NCBI GenBank assembly: GCA_015233895.1
Contig: JADFXG010000003.1
Coordinates: 153,719 to 217,718 of the forward strand
Reading direction: 5' to 3'
Origin: Nitrospirota bacterium
GTDB lineage: Bacteria; Nitrospirota; Thermodesulfovibrionia; Thermodesulfovibrionales; Magnetobacteriaceae
DNA: 64,000 nucleotides
Numbering within the stretch: position 1 is the stretch's first letter; each line of letters starts with the position of its first letter. Both the position numbers and the translations under genes were made by a program. Below the pieces are notes generated by a model. The model worked only from the letters and a program-made list of their open reading frames with translations. It made no database searches and was not told where the DNA came from. This document shows, piece by piece, positions 45,371-53,677 of the stretch.

Positions 45371-45631
45371 GTGGGAAAGATGGAGAAATTGTTACAGAGG
45401 TTTTTGTCAAAACCCAGTGACTTTACTTTCGATGAACTTAGTGGGCTTCTAAGAGGTTTAAACTATGAAGTAATAAAGTTAGGCAAAACCTCAGGCTCAA
45501 GAGTTGCGTTTGTAAACCGTAACACAGGACATATAATAAGACTACACAAACCGCATCCAAACCCTGAACTTAAACGGTATCAATTAGATGACATTGAAAC
45601 ATTATTACGTAAAATGGGGGTGATAGAATGA
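45371..45631 (+). CDS. hicA: HicA-family toxin, histidine replaced
   Basis: The 86-residue protein has a double-stranded RNA-binding-like HicA fold (DFTFDELSGLLRGLNYEVIK, then TSGSRVAF, then IRLHKPHP and LLRKMG). Canonical HicA toxins have a catalytic histidine in a GSH motif; here the position is Arg44 in GSR, as in a related subfamily I have seen paired with HicB. It probably cleaves mRNA or is a degenerate relative. GTG at 45371 is preferred because the predicted transcript would begin there. An ATG at 45380 is an alternative. HicB follows with an ATGA overlap. Confidence 0.78.
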   Translation: MGKMEKLLQRFLSKPSDFTFDELSGLLRGLNYEVIKLGKTSGSRVAFVNRNTGHIIRLHKPHPNPELKRYQLDDIETLLRKMGVIE

Positions 45632-45966
45632 AAGACGTATTAACGCACAAAAATTTTGTCGGTTCTGTACGTTTTAGTGCTGCTGATATGACATTTCACG
45701 GAAAGCTTGAGGGCATAAGTGACCTGGTAACATTTGAAGGACAAAGTGTCATGGAGCTGACAAAAGCATTTCATGAAGCCGTTGATGACTACGAAAACAT
45801 TTGCAAAGAAGCAGGCAAAAAACCTGAACGCTCTTATAAGGGCAGTTTTAACGTAAGGATACCTGCAGAGTTACACAGAAAAGCTATTGAGAGGGCAACT
45901 ATGACAGGAATACCCCTTAATCAACTTGTGCAAAAAGCTCTGGAGGAAAAACTATCTGATGTTTGA
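45628..45966 (+). CDS. hicB: HicB-family antitoxin
   Basis: The 112-residue protein has an N-terminal HicB fold (FVGSVRFSAADMTFHGKL, LVTFEGQSVMELTKAFHEAVDDY) and a C-terminal DNA-binding ribbon-helix-helix or HTH segment (SFNVRIPAELHRKAIERA, ending LNQLVQKALEEKL). It would neutralise HicA and repress the hicAB promoter. The start overlaps the hicA stop by four bases. Confidence 0.9.
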   Translation: MKDVLTHKNFVGSVRFSAADMTFHGKLEGISDLVTFEGQSVMELTKAFHEAVDDYENICKEAGKKPERSYKGSFNVRIPAELHRKAIERATMTGIPLNQLVQKALEEKLSDV

Positions 45967-45995
45967 TAGTAAAAAATTACGTGTACAGATACTTA

Positions 45996-48900
45996 CTACA
46001 CCGTAACATTTAAAATATATTCGAAATCTTTTTTAGAAAGCACCACTTTATCGCTCACCGTGGCTGGGTCCATGATGGCGTTATATATTTCAGATTTTCG
46101 CTTTTTCAGGTGCATTATCTTTTCCTCCACCGTGTGCTGCATGATAAGCCGTGTGATCATAACCTTGTTTTTTTGCCCGATGCGGTGCGCTCTGTCTGAT
46201 GCCTGATTTTCCACTGCCGGATTCCACCACGGATCCATGTGGAACACATAGGTTGCCCTTGTCAGATTTAAACCCTGTCCGCCGGCTTTTAAACTAAGTA
46301 AAAATATGGACGGTGTTTCAGAGTTCTGAAAATCCTCTACAATCTTTTTTCGCTTTATTACAGTTGTTTCACCGTCTAAGCGGAAAAGTTTACAATCATG
46401 CTCTTTAAGACGAGCCTCAATTAAATCCAAAAAAGAGGTAAATTGCGAAAAAACAAGACAACTGTGCCCCTCCTCCATGAGCTCTGTTGTCTTATCCACC
46501 AAAAACTCTATCTTGGGTGACTTCTCTTTTTGTGCAGGCAGTAGCAGCCGCGAGGACAGACAGACCTGACGTAATCTCAGCAGCGCTGTCAGAGCTATTA
46601 TCTTTGCCTGCGATTCAGGTTTATTTTCATAAGCTTCGGTCACTGTCTTTTTCACGTTTTCCACAGTCTTATTGTAAAGCGCCTTCTGGCTTTCCGTTAA
46701 AGTCAGATACACATCACTTTCCACCTTTGGGGGCAGTTCTTTAAGTATTTTATTTTTAGTACGTCTGAGTACAAACGGGCGTGTGGCTTGTATCAGAGAC
46801 TCCATAGTGTCGCCTGATATTGTGCCCCTGTATTGTCGATACTGGCCTAAAAGCCCCGGCAGCAGGAGATCCATTATCGAGTAGTACTCTCCGATGTGAT
46901 TTTCCAGCGGAGTCCCCGTTAGCCCAAGCTTAAAATGTCCATTGAGTTTTCGCACCGCTGCTGTCGTATCGGCATAGATGTTTTTTATCATCTGAGCCTC
47001 GTCAAACACTATTATATTAAACTTTAGAGCGCTCAACTTTTCTATATCTTTACGAATAAGCGCATACGATGTCAACACAACATCATAGCCATCAAAGTTG
47101 ATATCTCTGTCCTTACCTCGGTATAAGTAAAGCTTTAGGTTAGGATAAAAACGCTCCAATTCGCTTTCCCAGTTAAACAGAAGGGTTGGCGGCACCACTA
47201 CAAGATTAACACATGATGAACTGCCAGTGGCTGTAACCCCCTCTTTTACAGCGGCAAGCAGCGCTATTGCCTGAACCGTCTTACCTAATCCCATATCGTC
47301 GGCTAAGCAGGCTCCAAACCTGTGCTCATAGAGAAACGAAAGCCAACTGAAACCATCCTTCTGGTACTGTCGTAGCTTTGCCTTAAGGTTTGCGGGCACC
47401 TTTTTGGGCGCTATAGCATCAAAATTTAGCAGTCTGTCTAAAATCTCCTCTTCTTCTTTTGGCAACGTCACTTTTATGTTGGTTTTCCTTAGTGACAACA
47501 AATCAAATATCTGCAGCCTTGGTATTGTTACAATCTCTCTTTTTGACTCCTCCTTTAAGAGTTTAGAGAGCTTTGTGAGATTGTTAACCGTTGTTTCATC
47601 AAGGAAATGTAAGGCACCCTCGTGTTTGACCACACCACTTAAAGCTTCTTTTAGCATCTGCTTGCTTATCAATGTGCCGTGGTATCTGATTTCCTGCTTT
47701 ATTTCAAACCAGTCTATCGCTTTTTTGGTTACACTCAGTTCAAAATCCCAGCTTGTGAGTAATACGTCCTGCTTGTTTATTAAAAATTCTACACCTTTTT
47801 CACTTAACGCACGTAACAGGGCCGGCACTTTGGATGTGAACTCCTGTTTTTCCACCCACATGCTGCCGGGCTCAGCAATACCCTCAAATATTTTCAAACC
47901 AAACAAATCGTACGGAACACTAAACAGGGGCAGCTGACTCCTTACGTCGATGGGCACCACAGACCATTGATTGTTGTTAAAAATCAGTTGCAGGCTTTCA
48001 AAATTCATTTCTGTATAACTTTTTAAAAGACTGCGGGCTTCCCTGACATATTTATGTTTTCCAAATGTCTCTTCATTAATCATTTTTTTTATGAGATCGG
48101 TTTTCCCTTTTTTAGTTTTTTCGTTAAACAGAACAACAAAAGTGTGGTATATTATATTTCGTTTTTTAAGTGAATTAAGGCCTGCTGGCATATAAATGTA
48201 AAAAAATTCAAAGGGATGTCTTGCCGGACCGAAGGTTGTACCCTCAGTAACTCCGGAGGCAGTTAACGAGTATCCTGCCTTGTCCTCATCTGCTGAAATC
48301 CTGTATTTGGGCAGAGGAGCGGTTTTTAAATCAACGAACTTACCGTTTATGCTAAACAAGAGAGAATCATACACCAACGTGTCCTGATTAAGCGCTGAAA
48401 ATCTAAACACGCTGCTTTGAAAAGTTTGTAATGGTATTTGTATAACATTTTCGTTGGCAACGTCTGAGCCATTGAAAATATCTGTACGCTTTTGATGAGG
48501 ATTCAACCTTTTTTTATCAAAGGTGTTTTTTAATTGTTTCCAGTAGTTGAGTCCTTTTGTATCATAGATTGGCGTTATCTCATTTGTAGCGGTATTTACT
48601 ATAAAATTGCCCATCACAAGAAGGTTCTTTGCCTCATCAGGGTCTAATGAGCACAGTAACTTAAAAAACACCTTGCTACCGGCATAATCAAACTCAACGT
48701 ATGTCTTGTAGATACGTTGTTCGTCAAAACTTATTGCAATTACTTTATCATGGTACCTTAAATTGACAGGTACCTTGTAATCTTTTTGCCGCATAATATG
48801 GTGAAATGTTTCTAAACTTTTATAATTTATTTGACGAAACATGTCTATCTCATGAGGTGCATCAGTGGGTAAACCATATCTGTGATCATATTTTTGGCCG

Positions 48901-49364
48901 TTTATCGTAATATATCCGCACGGAAAGTTTCTGTTATATTCAAACTCAACAGCATAAATGTTGGTTTTGTAGGAATACTCCGTGGAGTTCTCTTCAAACA
49001 GACGACTATACAGATAGTTTCTTTTTTTGCTGCTAATTTTCGTTTTTAATTTATATAGGTTTGGGTTTAACAAATTTTTAACCGTAACTATTGAGCAAAT
49101 TATGTGATCACACTTATGACTGGCATGGTTAAAATCGCAACCGCATTTATACTCAAGTACGCCATCTCTTTCATAGATTTTAACCGTGACGGAAGGAAAT
49201 CCGTGAATGTCCAGAGATAGCTCTGTCCTGTCTCTATTCCATTGAATCTCATTTACTCCGTCATTTTCATACCGCCTGAAGGCATTAAACAACGTTTGCT
49301 TAGTAGCTAAAAAGTACACCGAGGATGCGTCTAATTTATCCAAAAGGCTAAGCAGTTTTTCCAT
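45996..49364 (-). CDS. SWIM zinc-finger SNF2-family helicase
   Basis: The 1122-residue protein has an N-terminal SWIM motif (C74-x-C76, C85-x-H87), a large middle region and a C-terminal SNF2 ATPase. Motif I is LADDMGLGKT (about 689-698), motif II FDEAQ (about 786-790), motif III LTGTPLEN, and the helicase C part (about 930-1080) has FSQFTSFLD, QGLNLTRA and HRIGQ motifs. Such proteins are common in bacterial genomes and are often regarded as DNA- or RNAP-remodelling enzymes; the exact role is unknown. A TAGGTAG ribosome-binding site is before the ATG. It is convergent with hicB. Confidence 0.92.
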   Translation of the reverse strand: MEKLLSLLDKLDASSVYFLATKQTLFNAFRRYENDGVNEIQWNRDRTELSLDIHGFPSVTVKIYERDGVLEYKCGCDFNHASHKCDHIICSIVTVKNLLNPNLYKLKTKISSKKRNYLYSRLFEENSTEYSYKTNIYAVEFEYNRNFPCGYITINGQKYDHRYGLPTDAPHEIDMFRQINYKSLETFHHIMRQKDYKVPVNLRYHDKVIAISFDEQRIYKTYVEFDYAGSKVFFKLLCSLDPDEAKNLLVMGNFIVNTATNEITPIYDTKGLNYWKQLKNTFDKKRLNPHQKRTDIFNGSDVANENVIQIPLQTFQSSVFRFSALNQDTLVYDSLLFSINGKFVDLKTAPLPKYRISADEDKAGYSLTASGVTEGTTFGPARHPFEFFYIYMPAGLNSLKKRNIIYHTFVVLFNEKTKKGKTDLIKKMINEETFGKHKYVREARSLLKSYTEMNFESLQLIFNNNQWSVVPIDVRSQLPLFSVPYDLFGLKIFEGIAEPGSMWVEKQEFTSKVPALLRALSEKGVEFLINKQDVLLTSWDFELSVTKKAIDWFEIKQEIRYHGTLISKQMLKEALSGVVKHEGALHFLDETTVNNLTKLSKLLKEESKREIVTIPRLQIFDLLSLRKTNIKVTLPKEEEEILDRLLNFDAIAPKKVPANLKAKLRQYQKDGFSWLSFLYEHRFGACLADDMGLGKTVQAIALLAAVKEGVTATGSSSCVNLVVVPPTLLFNWESELERFYPNLKLYLYRGKDRDINFDGYDVVLTSYALIRKDIEKLSALKFNIIVFDEAQMIKNIYADTTAAVRKLNGHFKLGLTGTPLENHIGEYYSIMDLLLPGLLGQYRQYRGTISGDTMESLIQATRPFVLRRTKNKILKELPPKVESDVYLTLTESQKALYNKTVENVKKTVTEAYENKPESQAKIIALTALLRLRQVCLSSRLLLPAQKEKSPKIEFLVDKTTELMEEGHSCLVFSQFTSFLDLIEARLKEHDCKLFRLDGETTVIKRKKIVEDFQNSETPSIFLLSLKAGGQGLNLTRATYVFHMDPWWNPAVENQASDRAHRIGQKNKVMITRLIMQHTVEEKIMHLKKRKSEIYNAIMDPATVSDKVVLSKKDFEYILNVTV

Positions 49365-49487
49365 TTTGATAACTACCTAATGATGACATTTATTTGCCCC
49401 AAAACTGCAATATTATAACATATTAGATATATTTAGTGTTCATCTTTTTCAGGTAAAATGTCTATTTCAGTATATACTAAAGCAGAT

Positions 49488-49516
49488 TTGACGCAATCTT
49501 AGTTATTTGCTAACAT
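49488..49516 (+). promoter_or_regulatory. Candidate promoter of the AAA ATPase gene
   Basis: TTGACG (49488-49493) and TAACAT (49511-49516) are 17 bases apart in the 208-base divergent region. The gene's ATG at 49573 has AGGA nearby, so a leader of about 50 bases is expected. Confidence 0.35.
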
Positions 49517-49572
49517 AAGTTAAGTCACGTGTCTAAAATGAGAAATAAATTTACGCATAACAGGATACAAAG

Positions 49573-50805
49573 ATGATTTGTTTAGTTGAGACATTGCACT
49601 ACAGATGTTTAAAGTATATCAAAAAAGACATTGGCAACTTCCACATTCTGGTAGGCCCTAATGCGAGCGGGAAATCCACTTTCCTTGACGTTATTTCATT
49701 CCTTGGTGATGTTGTCAGAATTGGGCCGGAACATGCCGTAAGTAACAGGACTCCAAATTATAGCGATCTTATTTGGCTTAGAGAGGGTGATTCTTTTGAA
49801 CTTGCCATCGAAATGAATATTCCTGATAAATACGAAAAGGAAGGTAATTGCAGGTATGAAATTTCAATAGGAAAGATTGAAGAGACAAATGAATTCGGCA
49901 TTTTAAGCGAAACTCTGTGGTTTAAACCGAAAGACACCGGACATATAGAAAGGACTTTAGAGCTTTTCCCATCTCCGCTCTTATCTCCAAAACAAATAGT
50001 TGTTAGTGGACGGAAACCAACATGGAAAAAAATAGTAAATAAAGTAAAAAATGGAAATGATAACTTTTATTCTGAGATTGAAAAAGGGTTTGATCATTCC
50101 TTCAAATTAGGACCTCAAAAATCTGCTTTAGGTAATTTACCTGAGGATGAAACCAGGTTTCCTGTAGCTATCTGGTTTAAGAAAATGCTTATGGATGGCA
50201 TCCAAACCCTGATGCTTAACAGTGAGAAGATGAGAAAGCCAAGCCCGCCTGGAATGCCGAGGCAGTTTCGCACTGACGGCTCAAATTTGCCGTGGGTTAT
50301 AGAAAGACTCAAAACAGAACATCCCAAAAGATTTGATGAATGGATAGAACACGTTAGAACCGCGCTGCCGGAACTTAAAACTGTTAAAACAGTAATTAGA
50401 GAAGACGATAAGCACCGCTATATTGTGGTTGTTTACGAAAATAATCTGGACGCGCCGTCATGGATGGTTTCAGATGGTACACTCAGACTGCTTGCACTAA
50501 CGATTTTAGCATATCTGCCCGATATTGAAGGAATGCTTTTAATAGAGGAACCGGAAAACGGAATTCATCCCAGGGCTATAGAAACAGTATTTCAATCTTT
50601 GTCCTCTGTCTATAATGCTCAGGTGCTTGTCGCTACACATTCACCTGTAATTGTTAATGTTTCAGGAATTAAAGACATCCTGTGTTTTGCCAAAACAGAG
50701 GAGGGTGCAGTGGACATCATATCGGGGAAAGACCACCCTAATCTTAAACAATGGAAAGGAGAAACCCCACTTTCCGTACTTTTTGCCTCCGGCGTGTTGG
50801 GATGA
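49573..50805 (+). CDS. RecF/AAA15-type ATPase, defence-cassette type
   Basis: The 410-residue protein has an ABC-like ATPase head: Walker A GPNASGKST (28-36), then a 250-residue insertion, VSDGTLRLLALTILAYL near 300, Walker B LLIEEPENGIHP near 320-330 and a D-loop/H-switch ATHSPV near 355. The family (AAA15/AAA21) is typical of two-gene anti-phage or mobile cassettes. Its stop overlaps the next gene's ATG (ATGA), and that gene carries a repeat insertion. By memory, such ATPases sit with small partners in methylation-associated defence systems; this link is unproven. SD AGGA precedes the ATG. Confidence 0.83.
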   Translation: MICLVETLHYRCLKYIKKDIGNFHILVGPNASGKSTFLDVISFLGDVVRIGPEHAVSNRTPNYSDLIWLREGDSFELAIEMNIPDKYEKEGNCRYEISIGKIEETNEFGILSETLWFKPKDTGHIERTLELFPSPLLSPKQIVVSGRKPTWKKIVNKVKNGNDNFYSEIEKGFDHSFKLGPQKSALGNLPEDETRFPVAIWFKKMLMDGIQTLMLNSEKMRKPSPPGMPRQFRTDGSNLPWVIERLKTEHPKRFDEWIEHVRTALPELKTVKTVIREDDKHRYIVVVYENNLDAPSWMVSDGTLRLLALTILAYLPDIEGMLLIEEPENGIHPRAIETVFQSLSSVYNAQVLVATHSPVIVNVSGIKDILCFAKTEEGAVDIISGKDHPNLKQWKGETPLSVLFASGVLG

Positions 50806-51354
50806 TAAAAGATCTTGTTATTATTGTGGCTGACAAAAATATGGAATATACATTGCAATTAAACCTGAATAACAATGGATGGAAAGACAAGTCAAAAGTG
50901 ATAGTGCTGGATCCGGAACTTGAAATATGGATATGGAGCGACTCTCCTGAGGTGGCTCAATGTATAAACTGGGAACACAAAGAGCTGAGAGAATGGTTAA
51001 TTAAACATTATCAAGTAAACAATTCCAATAAACCTATAAGGCCAAAGGAAGCATTTAAAGAAGCTTTAAGAATTAATACCAAGTTGCGCTCAAAAGAGGA
51101 GATTGCCACACCCCCTGCGGGGGTTCGCAATGACGGCGTGGGGTCGTACATTAGCATCCCTATCTGTCATTACGAGAAGCGTAGCGACGTCGTAATCTCC
51201 TCTTTAAATTATAGTTTAGATTGCAACTCGGTATAAGAAAATACCAAGGTCCTCATCTTTATACAAAAAGTTGGCAGGCAGAGTGGGATTTAAGAGATGT
51301 GAAGATTTTGCATTTAAAGATTTTACCTGTACATTGCAACAGTGGTTTTCTTAG
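50802..51354 (+). pseudogene. Partner gene of the AAA ATPase, broken by a repeat insertion
   Basis: The frame starts MIKDLVIIVADKNMEYTLQL with an ATGA overlap and continues through VLDPELEIWIWSDSP and KEALR. At 51077 a 157-base repeat is inserted, with TAA (51074-51076 and 51234-51236) on both sides. Removing the element plus one TAA (160 bases) restores one open frame to the TAG at 51352-51354: IPRSSSLYKKLAGRV then CTLQQWFS, total 130 residues. The insertion changes the frame, so the intact gene is lost. As read, the 3' part is fused to repeat-encoded residues ending at 51236. The remembered family is about 200 residues long, so an internal deletion may also have occurred near residue 25. 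Function unknown. Confidence 0.72.
51077..51233. mobile_element. MITE-like insertion with TACCRAG ends and inverted internal arms
   Basis: The 157-base element starts TACCAAGTTGCG and ends GCAACTCGGTA, which are imperfect inverted ends. It is flanked by TAA target duplications. Inside, AAGAGGAGATT at the left and the complement near 51193-51207 form an inverted pair, and CGCAATGAC pairs with GTCATTACG. The core resembles the widespread CGTCATTGCGA...GGCAATCTC intergenic repeat. The 44 bases at 51099-51142 recur at 63948-63991. It encodes no protein, so it would need a transposase from elsewhere. Confidence 0.8.
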
Positions 51355-52505
51355 TTTCCCAAAACCTGAAATATTTCTTCAGCAGAGTTATCAGCCACAC
51401 CTGGCTCCGACAGGACTATGGCCTTAGCATTTACAGAAGCTTTAATTGAATCTATGAGCTCCTGAGTAATCGTATCATTACCGTCAACAAAGACAACCAC
51501 ATCAAAGGGAAATTCCTTATGAAAAGGTATAAGCTTGTCGGCAGCCCCAACATCCGCCCTTAACCCGCTCTCTTCTATAATCTTTTTAGATGGCTCATCA
51601 AAAGTTAAAAATCTTACCCCTACTCCGTATCTGTTCACTAAAATACCGGCTGTCTCAACTGCCCTTCTCACATGACCATATCCATTAAGCGGCTTCTCAG
51701 AGACAAAAAAGACAACCCTGTGCGTTATATCCTCAAGGGTTTTCCGGTAAACGTGTTTATTGAGGTCAGTAATCTCAGGGTTTTTAATAAGGACGGCTAT
51801 CGCATTTTTTAAATTAAACTCTACTCCTGTCGTTTGCAAAATATCATAAAGCCTGTTTATAAATTTTAGGTCATCCGGCGTGTCAATCGATATGCGGTGG
51901 TTTACGCTATAGAAAATATCAGCGTCTTTAACATATACATTTTTTATGTGGGAAAATTTGTCAGGATAGACGTTTCTTAAAAAAACCGGAAACTGATGCT
52001 CTCTTAAGGCGGCAGTGTCTGAGTACTTATCGGCAAGTTCCCATAGAGTCCGTCTTGACACAATTATCCCCTCATGTATAGGGAAACGGCCGTTAATATC
52101 GGAAAATAAGACGTTATCGGCCTCAGAATTTTCCTTAAGCGTTCTAACCATCTGATCAATCGTCTCGCTGCTCAGAAGCGGGCAGTCACCGCTTGCCAAT
52201 ACACATATCTCAGCGCTATGCTTAACAGCGGCAACGGTCAACCGCCCTACAACATCATCAGGATTGCCGTCATAGATAAAAAGCGATACATCCTCTGAAC
52301 CGGTAATCTCTTTCAGTTGCTCATTCTGTTTTTCTGAGGTCGTGCAAATTACTATTTCATCAAGTTCTTGAGCCGCTTTAAGTCTCAGTATTACCCATGA
52401 AAGGAGAGTTTTACCACCTATAAACTTAAGATGCTTTTCAGGCAGTCGGCTTGAGCTTAGCCTGACTGGAACAAAAGCAGCCGTTTTTTGTTTAGTTGCT
52501 ATCAC
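51351..52505 (-). CDS. Cytidylyltransferase (SpsF/PseF-like) fused to a PseG-like half
   Basis: The 384-residue protein has a CMP-sugar-synthetase-type N-terminal domain (about 8-250): VPVRLSSSRLPEKHL at 12-26, SGDCPLLS near 105-112 and RISIDTPDDLKFI near 204-216, as in SpsF/NeuA/PseF. Residues about 262-384 have RVVFFVSEKPLNGYGHVRR (GYGHVRR at 275-281), similar to the N-terminal, nucleotide-sugar-hydrolase half of PseG. This would couple activation of a nonulosonate with an upstream step of its pathway. It lies six bases downstream of pseC on the same strand. It overlaps the broken AAA-partner gene by four bases at its 3' end. The PseG-like part seems incomplete and may be structural. Confidence 0.8.
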   Translation of the reverse strand: MIATKQKTAAFVPVRLSSSRLPEKHLKFIGGKTLLSWVILRLKAAQELDEIVICTTSEKQNEQLKEITGSEDVSLFIYDGNPDDVVGRLTVAAVKHSAEICVLASGDCPLLSSETIDQMVRTLKENSEADNVLFSDINGRFPIHEGIIVSRRTLWELADKYSDTAALREHQFPVFLRNVYPDKFSHIKNVYVKDADIFYSVNHRISIDTPDDLKFINRLYDILQTTGVEFNLKNAIAVLIKNPEITDLNKHVYRKTLEDITHRVVFFVSEKPLNGYGHVRRAVETAGILVNRYGVGVRFLTFDEPSKKIIEESGLRADVGAADKLIPFHKEFPFDVVVFVDGNDTITQELIDSIKASVNAKAIVLSEPGVADNSAEEIFQVLGN

Positions 52506-52510
52506 TTAAA

Positions 52511-53677
52511 CTAAATTCCTTCAAACGTTTCCAACACTTTTTCAATGACCACCTGAACATCAGAGTCAGTCATTGCAGGGTACATGGGAATAGAGATTTC
52601 CCTGCTATAAAAATCCTCGGCACTCTCTATGCTTTTATATTGAAGTGCGCTGTAGTATGGATGCCTATAGACCGGAATGTAATGGCATTGAACACCAAGT
52701 CCGCATTCTTTTAATTTATTAAATATATCAAGTTTCCTTTGAACATATTCATCCTTAAGCCTTATATGGTAGAGATGATATGAGGATTTTGCGTAATCCC
52801 TTTCCGGTGGCAAATAAAAATACTGGTTACCGGCAAAAGCGCTGTTATAGGTCTTAGCAATGGAGCGTCTCCGCTCTATAAAAGCATCCAGCTTTCTAAG
52901 CTGAGATACGCCAAGAGCGGCCTGTATATCAGTCATTCGATAGTTAAGCCCAGGCGTTTGCATTTCGTAGTACCAGAGAGCAGGTTCAGGATTAACAAAA
53001 TCACAGGCATGTTTAGTTATACCATGATTACCGAATAATTTTAGTTTCTTATAGTATGACAAGTCATTTGTGGTAACAGCACCGCCCTCACCTGTGGTAA
53101 TGGCCTTAACCGGATGAAAACTAAAAGCGCACATGTGCGAGTGATTAAGCGCTCCCACCTTTTGCCAATTTGTTCCAACCCTGTCTTTATACAGAGTGCC
53201 AAGGGCATGGCAGGCATCCTCAACTATGACAATAGGGCCACCCTTAACCACATCAAAAAGAGCCTCAGAGTCAACCGGATGCCCTGCAAAATGCACAGGC
53301 ACTATCAGTTTCGTCTTAGGCGTGATATGGCCATAAAGCTTTGTCACATCCAAATTTCCGGTATCCGGCTCAACCGGAGCAAACACAACATTTGCACCGG
53401 TTAAAACGCCAGCCGTAGCCGTAGCAGAAAACGTAACAGGACTTGTTATAAACTCATCCCCGGCACTTAACCCTGCGGCAAAGTATGCGGCATGAAGGGC
53501 TGATGTGCCTGAGTTAAAAACCACTGCGTATTTAGCTCCGCAGTAAGCAGACAGTGCCTCTTCAAATTCTGTAACACGAGGGCCCTGAGTGATAAAATCA
53601 CTCCTCAGGGTTTCCAGCACTGCCTCTATATCATCGTCTTCTATTAACTGCCTGCCGTAAGGGATGAAAGCAGTCAT
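52511..53677 (-). CDS. pseC: UDP-4-amino-4,6-dideoxy-N-acetyl-beta-L-altrosamine transaminase
   Basis: PseC aminates the 4-keto sugar made by PseB, with PLP and glutamate, in pseudaminic acid synthesis. The 388-residue protein is of the DegT/DnrJ/EryC1 class: FNSGTSALHAAYFAAG near 53-68, the PLP lysine in AFSFHPVKAITTGEGG near 189-204 and YRMTDIQAALG near 240. It is coupled to pseB (four-base overlap). The name is supported by the adjacent pseB-like gene. Confidence 0.9.
   Translation of the reverse strand: MTAFIPYGRQLIEDDDIEAVLETLRSDFITQGPRVTEFEEALSAYCGAKYAVVFNSGTSALHAAYFAAGLSAGDEFITSPVTFSATATAGVLTGANVVFAPVEPDTGNLDVTKLYGHITPKTKLIVPVHFAGHPVDSEALFDVVKGGPIVIVEDACHALGTLYKDRVGTNWQKVGALNHSHMCAFSFHPVKAITTGEGGAVTTNDLSYYKKLKLFGNHGITKHACDFVNPEPALWYYEMQTPGLNYRMTDIQAALGVSQLRKLDAFIERRRSIAKTYNSAFAGNQYFYLPPERDYAKSSYHLYHIRLKDEYVQRKLDIFNKLKECGLGVQCHYIPVYRHPYYSALQYKSIESAEDFYSREISIPMYPAMTDSDVQVVIEKVLETFEGI

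Noticed and set aside
47404..47937. 177-residue plus-strand frame inside the SNF2 gene
   Set aside because: Low-complexity Ser/Leu shadow of a conserved protein on the other strand.
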